This document shows, one piece after another, positions 21,154 to 29,679 of a stretch of 64,000 nt of DNA. Under the pieces are notes generated by a model that was not told the DNA's origin, ran no database searches, and saw only the letters and a program-made list of their open reading frames with translations. The position numbers were made by a program, and so were the translations under genes. The stretch covers positions 1 through 64,000 of the IMG/VR virus record IMGVR_UViG_3300023184_000096; one strand, 5' to 3'. Positions within the stretch are counted from its first letter, which is position 1, and every line of letters begins with the position of its first letter. This stretch comes from a virus.

Positions 21154-21448
21154 CGTAGACACAAGAGATCGTTGGAAACAAATTCTTAAAACAGTAAGCA
21201 AGGATGAAGTTCCTGTATCGCTACTAGAGAAAGTTCATGTTAATTTAATTGATGGCAGTACAGTAGAAGTAGACATAGCTCAGTTGTTATCAGAAGGGAT
21301 GCACCCAGATGAAATCAAAGATGAGTTAAATGACCGACTCAAGAAGATGGATGAAATTATCAAGGACGTTGATTTCTTCATCTCCATTGAGAACGTGGCA
21401 AAAACTGTACAACCTGTCACCGACGATATCTTAAAAACTCTCACATGA
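21122..21448 (+). CDS. Conserved T4-like-phage protein, 108 residues
   Basis: Starts MARKPKSKRINVDTRDRWKQ, then SKDEVPVSLLEKVHVNLIDG and DEIIKDVDFFISIENVAKTV. A basic start with an acidic, helical remainder. The combination is familiar to me from conserved marine T4-like phage proteins placed next to the previous gene. No function known. Ends in an ATGA overlap with the dihydrofolate reductase gene. Confidence 0.75.
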   Translation: MARKPKSKRINVDTRDRWKQILKTVSKDEVPVSLLEKVHVNLIDGSTVEVDIAQLLSEGMHPDEIKDELNDRLKKMDEIIKDVDFFISIENVAKTVQPVTDDILKTLT

Positions 21449-21960
21449 TCCGCAGTATATTTTCTATAGACCAGCGGGGAGGCCTAGGCAACAAAGGCTC
21501 TCTGCCATGGGCCAGTGACTCAGAAGATATGGCATGGTTCAAAGAAGCCACGACTAATGGCGTGGTTATCATGGGGCGGCGTACCTGGAACGATCCCAAG
21601 ATGCCCAAGCCGTTACCAGATAGAATCAATGTTGTATTGAGCAGTATGCCAGTTGTATCTGCCAGCAAGAGTGTGTTCACCCGTTCAGGCGATATACGTA
21701 GTATATTGTTAGACGTACAAGGTCGTTGGCCCGGAAAAGATGTCTGGATCATTGGCGGTTCCGAACTGCTGATGGAAAGCAAAGACTACTGTGATGAAAT
21801 GTGGATTGCACATCGCAAAGGCGCATACTTTACAGATGTGCGTGTTGACCTAAACAAATACATGACAGGAACTAGAATATTAAGTTCTGTTCCCAATCAA
21901 GCTCGCACCATCAACTGGTGTACTTATAGAAACATAGATTTATTTAGACCATACCTATGA
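21445..21960 (+). CDS. folA: Dihydrofolate reductase
   Basis: A 171-residue reductase that would regenerate tetrahydrofolate after thymidylate synthesis. Family motifs are clear: IFSIDQRGGLGNKGSLPWAS at the start (substrate and NADPH site, with the acidic residue in DSEDMAWF), VIMGRRTWND, and VWIIGGSELLM. Length is normal. The gene overlaps thymidylate synthase as ATGA, the same pairing as T4 frd-td. Together they raise dTMP supply for phage DNA synthesis. Confidence 0.92.
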   Translation: MIRSIFSIDQRGGLGNKGSLPWASDSEDMAWFKEATTNGVVIMGRRTWNDPKMPKPLPDRINVVLSSMPVVSASKSVFTRSGDIRSILLDVQGRWPGKDVWIIGGSELLMESKDYCDEMWIAHRKGAYFTDVRVDLNKYMTGTRILSSVPNQARTINWCTYRNIDLFRPYL

Positions 21961-22865
21961 AAACATACCTTGATGCACTACAACAAGTATTAGATACAGG
22001 TGTTACTCGCAAGGATCGTACCGGTACTGGTACTATTGGTGTATTTGGTATGCAACAACGCTATGATCTGAGCACGGGCTTTCCTGCTGTGACTACCAAG
22101 AAGCTGGCATGGCGAAGTGTTGTGTCCGAGTTGCTGTGGTTCATTGAAGGGTCAGGGGACGAAAATAGGCTGCGAGAGATATTACATGGTAGCACCGAGT
22201 CTAGCAAGACAACCATCTGGTCTGCCAATGCCACAGCACCATATTGGACACCCCGAGCAAAGTATCCAGGCGACCTGGGTCGTGTGTATGGTGTACAATG
22301 GCGCCACTGGCGCACCCCTATGGAAACTGGTGGATCATTTACGAATGACTTTGGTCATTCGTTTAGTGTAAGAGAAGGTATCAATATAGTAGAAGTTGAT
22401 CAGATCAAACAGCTGATCGAGGGTATAAAAGCAGACCCATACGGAAGACGACATATATTATCAGCGTGGAACCCAGGTGAATTAAACTTGATGGCCCTGC
22501 CACCGTGTCATTGCTTTGCACAATTTTATGTAGCAGATGGTCGACTCAGTTGCCAGATGTATCAAAGAAGTTGCGACATGTTTTTAGGTGTCCCCTTTAA
22601 TATCGCTAGCTACAGCCTGTTAACGGCCATGATAGCTCAAGTGTGCGGCCTTGAGGTCGGGGAGTTCGTTCACGTTCTCGGCGATGCACACATCTACCTA
22701 AATCATGTTGATCAGGTAAAAGAACAACTCACACGTGAACCCTTGCCTGCGCCAACTCTTTGGTTGAATCCTGACGTAACTGATATCACCCGGTTCAGTA
22801 TGGACGATATTCGGTTAAATGACTACCAGTCACTCTCTAGTATATCTGCATCAATGGCTGTATAA
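21957..22865 (+). CDS. thyA: Thymidylate synthase
   Basis: A 302-residue ThyA-type enzyme that methylates dUMP with methylene-tetrahydrofolate. Seen in order: DRTGTGTIGVFGMQQRYDLS, ELLWFIEGSG, GRVYGVQWRHW, PYGRRHILSAWNP (arginines for dUMP phosphate), LPPCHCFAQFYV with the catalytic cysteine, YQRSCDMFLGVPFNIASYSL, and HVLGDAHIYLNHVDQ. No intron or truncation. A small insertion between the GVQWRHW and PYGRR motifs is within family variation. Its stop overlaps a TATAAT sequence that precedes the next gene. Confidence 0.95.
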   Translation: MKTYLDALQQVLDTGVTRKDRTGTGTIGVFGMQQRYDLSTGFPAVTTKKLAWRSVVSELLWFIEGSGDENRLREILHGSTESSKTTIWSANATAPYWTPRAKYPGDLGRVYGVQWRHWRTPMETGGSFTNDFGHSFSVREGINIVEVDQIKQLIEGIKADPYGRRHILSAWNPGELNLMALPPCHCFAQFYVADGRLSCQMYQRSCDMFLGVPFNIASYSLLTAMIAQVCGLEVGEFVHVLGDAHIYLNHVDQVKEQLTREPLPAPTLWLNPDVTDITRFSMDDIRLNDYQSLSSISASMAV

Positions 22866-22872
22866 TACAGAC

Positions 22873-23106
22873 ATGATACTGTTCAAAGAAATTGCCATGG
22901 GCGATGTCGAGGATCCAGAGCTCTACGCGGCCTTCCCAATCAATGAGTGGGAAAAAAGCGAAGTAGGTCAATGGGTCATGGCCCATGCTGTTGAGACTCC
23001 TAGTTTTCGTATTGTAATTAACCATCAAAGTTATGGTTACATGGTACAGATCTACGGCAAGCTTCGCGAGCAGGACGAAATAATTTATAGGTTAAAATAC
23101 ACATGA
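22873..23106 (+). CDS. Small conserved phage protein, 77 residues
   Basis: Starts MILFKEIAMGDVEDPELYAA, then INEWEKSEVGQWVMAHAVET and QIYGKLREQDEIIYRLK. The GDVEDPELYAA and WVMAHA words are familiar from small marine T4-like phage proteins without known function. No Shine-Dalgarno sequence; TATAAT (22861-22866) ends 6 bases before the ATG but has no clear -35. Ends in an ATGA overlap. Confidence 0.7.
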   Translation: MILFKEIAMGDVEDPELYAAFPINEWEKSEVGQWVMAHAVETPSFRIVINHQSYGYMVQIYGKLREQDEIIYRLKYT

Positions 23107-24080
23107 ACATTTTAGTAACAGGTGGGTGTGGTCTTATTGGACACAATGTTGTTAGTCAGCTGGAGCAACTGGGACACACGGTTGCTGTAACAGATACCAA
23201 AACAAACTACGGTATCATTCCGCAAGAGGAAATTGATTACCTCATGAGCGAACGTCTTAAAAAGATCACGTCACCGGTGTACGGTGCAGACATTGCCAGT
23301 GACTCAATGGATTACTTGTGCAAGAAGCACAGCATAGAAACTATTGTACATCTGGCCAGCTTGCCCAGACAAAAAGTTGTTAATGCAAATCCCATGTTGG
23401 GTGCAAGAACAATGATGGAAGGCCTACTTAATCTACTGGAAACTGCACGTACAAACAATGTTAAAAAGTTTGTGTACGTCAGTAGTTCAATGGTATACGG
23501 TGACTTTGATAATAATGTGACCGAAGATGCGCTGTGCAAGCCAATTGGGCAGTATGGCATTATGAAACTTGCAGGAGAAGACCTTGTCAAAGATTATACC
23601 CGTCGTGGTTGTTTTGATCACACTATTATCCGTCCCAGTGCTGTTTATGGGCCACTTGATGTTGAAGACCGAGTCGTTGCCAAATTCATGCTCACAGCAA
23701 TGCGCGGCGGAGTGCTCCGAGTTAATGGAGCAAACGAAACCCTAGACTTTACCTACAGCGAAGATGCGGCCCGAGGCATTGTTGCTGCCACACTGTGTGA
23801 TGCCGCAAACAACAAAACCTATAACATCACAAAAAGTCACTCTGTCAGCTTGTTAGAAGCCGCACAAAAGATCATGAATATTGCGTGTAACGGTACTATC
23901 GAAGTGCGTGACAAAGATGCAGACTTCCCGAGTCGTGGCGCTCTAAATATTGATGCGGCTCGAGAAGACTTTGGATTTGATCCGCAAGTGGATGTGCAAG
24001 AAGGATTCCACAAATACTATGAATGGTTAAAACACAGCCCATACTGGCAGAAGAAACTAAATGAAGATTCCATTCACTAA
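23103..24080 (+). CDS. NAD-dependent sugar epimerase/dehydratase
   Basis: A 325-residue extended short-chain dehydrogenase. It starts MNILVTGGCGLIGHNVV (GxxGxxG), has VYVSSSMVYGD with the catalytic serine region, Tyr-x3-Lys in QYGIMKLAGED, and RPSAVYGP plus TLDFTYSEDAARGI typical of UDP-glucose 4-epimerase-like enzymes. It would act on a nucleotide sugar, as an epimerase or 4,6-dehydratase; I cannot separate these. It overlaps the aminotransferase gene by 20 bases, forming a sugar-modification trio with the next two genes. Confidence 0.85.
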   Translation: MNILVTGGCGLIGHNVVSQLEQLGHTVAVTDTKTNYGIIPQEEIDYLMSERLKKITSPVYGADIASDSMDYLCKKHSIETIVHLASLPRQKVVNANPMLGARTMMEGLLNLLETARTNNVKKFVYVSSSMVYGDFDNNVTEDALCKPIGQYGIMKLAGEDLVKDYTRRGCFDHTIIRPSAVYGPLDVEDRVVAKFMLTAMRGGVLRVNGANETLDFTYSEDAARGIVAATLCDAANNKTYNITKSHSVSLLEAAQKIMNIACNGTIEVRDKDADFPSRGALNIDAAREDFGFDPQVDVQEGFHKYYEWLKHSPYWQKKLNEDSIH

Positions 24081-25146
24081 TCTATATCAGCAGTACCTGG
24101 ACTGCAAACCAGAAATTGATTCGGCCATTGCAAAGGTCATTGCTTCCAGCAGTTTCATTACAGGACCAGACGTCACAAAGTTTGAATCAGAATTTGCACA
24201 ATACGTAGGCGCCGAGGATTGTGCCAGCACAGGTTCGGGTACCACAGCATTGCTGTGTGCCATGCGAGCCTTAGGCATTGGGGAAGGTGACGAAGTGCTG
24301 ACTACCCCACATACGTTTGTGGCCACAACAGAAGCCATTGTTAGTGTGGGTGCCACGCCGGTGTTTGTGGACATTGATCCAGACACACATCTAATAGATC
24401 TAGATCTATTGGAACAGGCAATCACTCCTTATACTTGTGCTATCTTGTTTGTGGATATCTACGGACAATGTCCAGACATGCAACGACTGAATGCTATCCG
24501 TGAAAAATACGACTTGTACATTGTGGAAGATGCCGCACATAGCCTAGGCAATACATTCATGGGTCGTACTGTCGGCAGCTTTGCCGACATCACTTGTTTC
24601 AGTTTCAATCCTGTGAAAAACTTGGGTGCCATGGGCGATGCAGGTTGTGCAGTAGGACAGAAGATACTGATGGATCAGGTACGTATGTATCGCGATCACG
24701 GACGTACAGGGCGCTACGACATCGTGGAGATAGGATATAATGCACGTATCGACAACATGCAAAGCAATATCGTACTGGCCAAACTGCCTAAACTATACAC
24801 CTGGTTAGAACGCAAGCGTACAATCTGTGCCTACTACAATCATCATCTCAAAGATGTGGTCAAGACTGTTAAAAGAGTGCAAGGTAACAGTCACAGTTAC
24901 TATGTGTACGTTATACAAACGCCACAGCGTGACGGTCTCCGCAAGTTCTTGGAAGCCAAAGGTATTGGTACCAACATACACTATGCTACCACCACACACC
25001 AACAACCTGCATACCTGCCTTGGTATCGTCCTTGCCCGGTAGCAGAACGTACAGTAAACGAAATCCTCAGCTTGCCGTGTTGGCCAAGCATGACCGACGA
25101 AGAAGTCAACTATGTGGTCGACTGTGTCAAGGAGTTCTTTCAATGA
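24061..25146 (+). CDS. DegT/DnrJ/EryC1/StrS-family sugar aminotransferase
   Basis: A 361-residue PLP enzyme. Family marks: IPFTNLYQQYLDCKPEIDSA at the start, GSGTTALLCAMRALGIGEGDEV, the PLP-stacking TPHTFVAT region, VEDAAHSLG with the Asp that binds pyridine nitrogen, and FSFNPVKNLGAMGDAG with the Schiff-base lysine near residue 188. These enzymes transfer an amino group from glutamate to a keto sugar nucleotide. The neighbouring epimerase/dehydratase and oxidoreductase could supply the keto sugar. Ends in an ATGA overlap. Confidence 0.9.
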   Translation: MKIPFTNLYQQYLDCKPEIDSAIAKVIASSSFITGPDVTKFESEFAQYVGAEDCASTGSGTTALLCAMRALGIGEGDEVLTTPHTFVATTEAIVSVGATPVFVDIDPDTHLIDLDLLEQAITPYTCAILFVDIYGQCPDMQRLNAIREKYDLYIVEDAAHSLGNTFMGRTVGSFADITCFSFNPVKNLGAMGDAGCAVGQKILMDQVRMYRDHGRTGRYDIVEIGYNARIDNMQSNIVLAKLPKLYTWLERKRTICAYYNHHLKDVVKTVKRVQGNSHSYYVYVIQTPQRDGLRKFLEAKGIGTNIHYATTTHQQPAYLPWYRPCPVAERTVNEILSLPCWPSMTDEEVNYVVDCVKEFFQ

Positions 25147-26033
25147 ACATGTGGCTGGTTGGTGCAGGCTACTGGGGTAGTAAACTGCTATCTGGGTTAG
25201 AAAAGCTAGGCGTAAATGGCCAAGTGATTGATATCAAAAACGGACAGACCATTGATGATATCAACGACCAAGGCCCTGTGATGCTGGCCACACCCTTGTG
25301 GGAACACTTTGGTCAGACCATGGAACTGCTGAGTCGTGGACACGATGTGTATGTAGAAAAGCCAGCGGCAGAATCCTGTGTTGAGGTCAGCAAGATGTCA
25401 GCAATGCTGAGAGAAGACCAACTGCTCATGGTAGGACATATCTTTATACATCATCCGCAGTTGGCTGAAATTAAAAATCTTATTGCTTCAGATAAAATAG
25501 GAAAGTTAGAACATGTTACTAGCCGACGACTCAATTGGGGCATTTACCAAACACGCACCACACCTGTGCTAAGCCTTGCCGCACATGATATTAGTATTAT
25601 CCTAGACGTGTGCGGCAACGAAGCCAGCATCTACGATGCCCACGGTTATTGTCACAGCGAGAATACACAATTTGATCGTGTGGTATTCCGCGGCGCCGCT
25701 GGCGGAATTACGTTTGATATTGATGTAAGCTGGACATGGCCTGTACGCACACGTGAAACAATTTTTCATGGCACTAAAGGACAAATTGTTTGGGACCAGG
25801 ATGCTAATACTGTGACTTTGTTTGGCAATCATATTGCAAACAATCGTGCTGTTGCTGATCCTAGTCCTGTTGTTAGCACATACCACTGGGACCTAACGCC
25901 ACTGGAGTTTGAATTAAAGCACTGGGTACACTGTGTCAACACACGCACTAGGCCACTGACAGGCGTGAGTAGTGCTTATCATGTGGCACGAGTTATTGAT
26001 CAGGTTCATAACGAGATTGGAAGAAGGCCCTGA
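25143..26033 (+). CDS. Gfo/Idh/MocA-family oxidoreductase
   Basis: ATG at 25143 in an ATGA overlap; 296 residues. N-terminal NAD(P) loop GAGYWGSKLL, the family EKP motif in DVYVEKPAAES, and the conserved histidine segment LSLAAHDISIILDV. Members oxidise or reduce sugars, inositols or nucleotide sugars at C3 or similar positions. In a trio with the epimerase and aminotransferase it most likely helps make a keto or amino sugar nucleotide. The last 41 bases overlap the convergent gene on the other strand, and no terminator is visible between them. Confidence 0.85.
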   Translation: MNMWLVGAGYWGSKLLSGLEKLGVNGQVIDIKNGQTIDDINDQGPVMLATPLWEHFGQTMELLSRGHDVYVEKPAAESCVEVSKMSAMLREDQLLMVGHIFIHHPQLAEIKNLIASDKIGKLEHVTSRRLNWGIYQTRTTPVLSLAAHDISIILDVCGNEASIYDAHGYCHSENTQFDRVVFRGAAGGITFDIDVSWTWPVRTRETIFHGTKGQIVWDQDANTVTLFGNHIANNRAVADPSPVVSTYHWDLTPLEFELKHWVHCVNTRTRPLTGVSSAYHVARVIDQVHNEIGRRP

Positions 26034-27321
26034 GCCATTCCCAACGAAACGCTTTTTTGAGCTCATGGTTGTTTGAAATATTGTCATCAAAGAATTGTGC
26101 GCCATCGTTTGCACCTCTTAGAACCCACTCAGCATTTGCTCCTGTTGCGTGGGTTCGCCATACATGTATGCGATAGTCTGTTTCTACACTAGGTTCATCC
26201 AGTTGCCACTGGCACAGTTTACTCACTTCACGGAATGCTGTGCGCCACGCATGGTAAGGAGTAATAGCAAACTCTCCGTACACACTGGTCAGTGGAATTG
26301 ATTCTGTAGCAAAGCTCATGGTAAAGTCCATACCGCCAATCTGTTCCCAAGGCTTGGAATTCAATATTGATTCCTTATGGTACATGATGATGCCCATGTG
26401 TCCATAACACAACCCATTGCTGGCATTTAGTGCGTTGAAGATATATTGCTTGGGTGCTTGCCAACGATCAGGTACAAAAGAGAAGTCCCAGCCTTCGTGT
26501 AGTCTTGTTTTGGCAAAGGTAGCATAAAACCAAGGTGTGGTACTTGTTGCGGCTGCGGCCTTTAAGGCATGTTCCATTCCTTCTACACCATGCACTCTTT
26601 GAGCTGTAGGAAAACGGGCAACAAGTCTAGCCCAATTTTCATCTGCTTGTGGTTCATCGTAACTGATGAACACAATGTCTTGCTGTATACTTTGTACAGA
26701 GTTTACACGTACTAGATGCAGGTAATCATAAACCTGTGTCTTGAGGTAGTTTTGTGCTACTTTAGGCACAAGGCTGACACTATTATCCGCAGAAAAACTA
26801 ATCAGCTGGTGGTGTTTTTCTCCCCACAGGCTAGGTTCAGTGTCTATGTGTGCTGTATATGTATTGCAGTTGAATAATTGATATTCGGATTGGAATTCCG
26901 TTGCCATAATTGTAGTGACCAAATCATTGTTGCCCACATGTACTTCGGGCCAGGCAACTCTTTTCGGGCCAGGGGAGTGATAGTTGACATCTTCGAACCA
27001 TTCTAATAGTTCTGGCACCTGACGCTTGTATTCAGCAACAGGCACCAGCAGTATGTCTCCAAACTTTTGATCACCTGCGGCCCAACAATGTATTTGAGCA
27101 GCCTCCCATGGCACTGGATCCCAATCAAATTCAAAGCCTACACAGTCTGAACAACTCATCACAATCCACACATGGCTTGTGCGAGAACGTTCTACACAAC
27201 GCATGACAGTTGCCAGGACGCTGTGATAGTAGCGTGTGACTTGTGCATGTGGGTAACGCTGTTTGATTGACAGAATGTTTTGAGTGTGACTGCCTAGATC
27301 AACAACAAACATGTCATGCAT
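25993..27321 (-). CDS. Two-domain glycosyltransferase-like protein
   Basis: The ATG at 27321 (MHDMFVVDLGSHTQN) overlaps the upstream gene by 8 bases; 442 residues. The first half contains HVWIVMSCSDC and a WEAAQIHCWAAGDQKFGDI segment that resembles a domain I recall in marine T4-like phage proteins. The second half is clearly homologous to the protein at 34821-35735: DIVFISYDEPQADENWARL, AQRVHGVEGMEHALKAAAAT, YHAWRTAFREVSKLC. Where that relative has a metal-binding DGDN, this one has ATFAKTRL, so the second domain has probably lost the catalytic DxD. It is the last gene of the twelve-gene operon. Confidence 0.6.
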   Translation of the reverse strand: MHDMFVVDLGSHTQNILSIKQRYPHAQVTRYYHSVLATVMRCVERSRTSHVWIVMSCSDCVGFEFDWDPVPWEAAQIHCWAAGDQKFGDILLVPVAEYKRQVPELLEWFEDVNYHSPGPKRVAWPEVHVGNNDLVTTIMATEFQSEYQLFNCNTYTAHIDTEPSLWGEKHHQLISFSADNSVSLVPKVAQNYLKTQVYDYLHLVRVNSVQSIQQDIVFISYDEPQADENWARLVARFPTAQRVHGVEGMEHALKAAAATSTTPWFYATFAKTRLHEGWDFSFVPDRWQAPKQYIFNALNASNGLCYGHMGIIMYHKESILNSKPWEQIGGMDFTMSFATESIPLTSVYGEFAITPYHAWRTAFREVSKLCQWQLDEPSVETDYRIHVWRTHATGANAEWVLRGANDGAQFFDDNISNNHELKKAFRWEWLRAFFQSRYEPDQ

Positions 27322-28393
27322 CTTCGTTTCTCCACGTGTACTCGTATGTGCGTGTGTGCTCGCTAGTCTCAATTGAATAGATATTAAGATGCTTGGTCAA
27401 CAAGTCCCATACTGCATACGGGTCAGTTGTTCCAAATGCTTGCTCTACATCAACATCACCAATGTGTAAGTATCCTAGACTGTTGTTGATATCTGTGGAA
27501 TCAATATTGTTGTCAGCAAGCCATTGCTTGAACTCTGTCATCTGTTTGTCGTGCCAATCAAACACACCATCCACAATAGTCTTACCCCATTCAATATCAA
27601 ACTCGCCTGAGTAGTATTTGAGTTGTGTGATTGCTTCGCACACGGTTTCTGTTAACACAGGGGCATTTTCATCTCTAAATACTTCAAAGTAGGTTTTACC
27701 TATTTGCGCCCAGTGCATGTACACTCCACCGAGCTTGCGGTTGAATCCATTTTGTGCAAATCCCACACGGTGTTCATCTGTTAGTTCATAACGTGGTGCA
27801 TTATGGAATGTGGTGATCTGTACAGGGCGTGTCCACTCAGGCAATAGCATGTGTTTGCGTTGGCTCAGTACCAAGTTTTCTATTTCGTGGCATAGTGTGT
27901 TAAGGCGTCCCATTGCTTGACGTATGTGTGCAGGTGCCGCACGAAAGTAATTGCTAGGAGATTCAACTGTGCCTTGCAGTCTTTCAAAGTGATTGTGTAT
28001 GCGATTCATTATTTCATGCTTGGTGCTATGAAACAACATCTCCGGAAACATCTGTAGTGGTGCAACATACTCTGGTCCATAGCGTACCACATCTGGTGCG
28101 AACCAATCCTCAATACGATATTGCGGAAGATCATGCTGTTGCCAGTTGTAAGTGTTGAGCGTATAGATGGCTCGATTCATCTGCTCGCACAAGTATTCTA
28201 TGTCGCGAGGTGTGTCTGGAAAGCCCAAAAAGCAGTAGCTCTTGTTAAGGCGTAGTCCACGTTTGAGTATGTCGTTTAGTCCTGCTAGCCAATCCTTTGC
28301 AAGTGCATGATCTGCGGCTGTGATTGTGTATACCAGATCATTGTTTGTGTCTGGATCTCTTAGCGTTACTCTGATTTGATTTGTTTCCACCAT
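27314..28393 (-). CDS. Conserved phage protein of unknown function, 359 residues
   Basis: A soluble protein with KSYCFLGFPDTPRDIEYLCE, then ERLQGTVESPSNYFRAAPAH, LNTLCHEIENLVLSQRK, PVQITTFHNAPRYELTDEHR and GGVYMHWAQIGKTYFEVFRD. These words look strongly conserved and I recall similar ones from marine T4-like phages; no function is known to me and no cofactor motif is evident. It sits between the glycosyltransferase-like gene and the first radical-SAM gene, overlapping both (8 and 28 bases), so it probably works in the same process. Confidence 0.7.
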   Translation of the reverse strand: MVETNQIRVTLRDPDTNNDLVYTITAADHALAKDWLAGLNDILKRGLRLNKSYCFLGFPDTPRDIEYLCEQMNRAIYTLNTYNWQQHDLPQYRIEDWFAPDVVRYGPEYVAPLQMFPEMLFHSTKHEIMNRIHNHFERLQGTVESPSNYFRAAPAHIRQAMGRLNTLCHEIENLVLSQRKHMLLPEWTRPVQITTFHNAPRYELTDEHRVGFAQNGFNRKLGGVYMHWAQIGKTYFEVFRDENAPVLTETVCEAITQLKYYSGEFDIEWGKTIVDGVFDWHDKQMTEFKQWLADNNIDSTDINNSLGYLHIGDVDVEQAFGTTDPYAVWDLLTKHLNIYSIETSEHTRTYEYTWRNEDA

Positions 28394-29679
28394 GCTAATA
28401 CTTCTGGCCTTTGTGCTAATATGTGTTCTAGTGTGTATGTATCTCTGCGGTATGCTTCCAGATTGGAAACTGTATACTTGGCTTTGCGTTGACCTGCAAG
28501 GTATGTGTCAGGCCAGTGTTCTTCAAATGTAGACTGTGTACGTAGTTGATCGAACAAGTCTGCCACATAGTGTGCATCTGTTCCTAGCTCTGCTTCGATG
28601 TCATTGATCCAGGCGTTTAGCAGTTCACGCGGCAGTATCTGTGGACTCATGCTAATGGCAGGATCAAACGCAAAACACAATTTGGTAAGCAAGTCTACAT
28701 CGTACTCTTTGGCCAGCTTAACAATGTTCACAACTTCTGTCAAGCCGGGTAAAGTAAGAGTAAAGTCAATTCTCATCTGCCTTTTATGTCGTTGGATTGC
28801 AAGCCCTGCTTCGAAGTTGGTTCGCCATTGACTGTAGTCAAGACCTGTTCTGATGTATTCGCCGGTTTGCGATGTTCCGTCAAGACTTGCACATATTTGA
28901 TAATCTCGGAGATTAACAAGTATATCCCTGTACAGATTACTACCCCGGTAATCAATGCGGCTAAGATTTGTATTATATCTACTATAAACATTACGTCCAT
29001 CTCCTAATTCAATGATGCGTAGCATGTACTTCCAATGCTGTTCGTACATGAGTGGCTCTCCACCTACCCAATACACTTCTTCTACCCTGTGTTCTTCTAC
29101 TGCTGTGGCAAACTCTTGTTCTACCGTGCTGTCTTGGAACGCTGTGATTTCTGCCTTGACATCCGGTTTCATCCAAAGATTATCAGGGTGCTCCCAATAG
29201 TCCTTGGTCACTGCATTCATACCTTTGAGTTCAGTTTCCCAACTGCTACTCAACTTGTCACCACACATGCGGCATTTGAAGTTGCACAGGTTACTGAAGC
29301 GGTAATCCCAGCTCACGGGCTTCATTGTTGTACTACCATCCGGTGCAGTGGACGCTTGTACTTGCGCCCACTTGTGACCAAATAGATTGGTAAAGTAATC
29401 GCGGTATACAGATGAATTTAACAGTTTGTTGTTACATACGTCACACTCCGGTATTGTTTCTCCGCTGAGCATACGCTGGCGCACGGATCGCATGTGTTCT
29501 CCGTTCCAATGATCTTCTAGCGTGATAGGTATGTATCGACCAGTGCCGGCACTGGTATCAATATACTGCATGAAGTTTTGTGCAGGTTCACGACTTGCAC
29601 AACACAGCCTACGCTCAGTTTGTGGACTTAGGTATGTGTGCGTCCACGGAGCAAGGCATAGATTATTAGGTTTTTCCAT
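28366..29679 (-). CDS. Radical-SAM protein with N-terminal Cys-rich twitch-like domain (1 of 5)
   Basis: 437 residues. The N-terminal domain has C8-LAPW, then C26-C27, then C79-x2-C82, a pattern like an auxiliary iron-sulfur (twitch/SPASM-type) site but placed before the catalytic domain. The radical-SAM cluster motif is C132-x3-C136-x2-C139 (SNLCNFKCRMCG), followed by a VGGEPL AdoMet motif near residue 205. The C-terminus is helical. Such enzymes cleave AdoMet to start radical chemistry on peptides, sugars or lipids. It shares the tail-to-head overlap of the array (14 bases with the gene above). No small precursor peptide is visible nearby. Confidence 0.8.
   Translation of the reverse strand: MEKPNNLCLAPWTHTYLSPQTERRLCCASREPAQNFMQYIDTSAGTGRYIPITLEDHWNGEHMRSVRQRMLSGETIPECDVCNNKLLNSSVYRDYFTNLFGHKWAQVQASTAPDGSTTMKPVSWDYRFSNLCNFKCRMCGDKLSSSWETELKGMNAVTKDYWEHPDNLWMKPDVKAEITAFQDSTVEQEFATAVEEHRVEEVYWVGGEPLMYEQHWKYMLRIIELGDGRNVYSRYNTNLSRIDYRGSNLYRDILVNLRDYQICASLDGTSQTGEYIRTGLDYSQWRTNFEAGLAIQRHKRQMRIDFTLTLPGLTEVVNIVKLAKEYDVDLLTKLCFAFDPAISMSPQILPRELLNAWINDIEAELGTDAHYVADLFDQLRTQSTFEEHWPDTYLAGQRKAKYTVSNLEAYRRDTYTLEHILAQRPEVLAWWKQIKSE

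Noticed and set aside
22861-22866. TATAAT directly before the 22873 gene as a full promoter
   Set aside because: No recognisable -35 at 16-18 bases; it overlaps the thymidylate synthase stop. Kept only as a comment on leaderless starts.
28773-29000. Short reverse-strand frame with a convincing membrane segment, inside a radical-SAM gene
   Set aside because: Similar hydrophobic alternative frames appear at 32742-33128, 34210-34476 and 35414-35650. The real frames there have clear catalytic motifs, and no ribosome-binding site or promoter supports the alternatives. They follow from frame-shifted reading of similar codon patterns.
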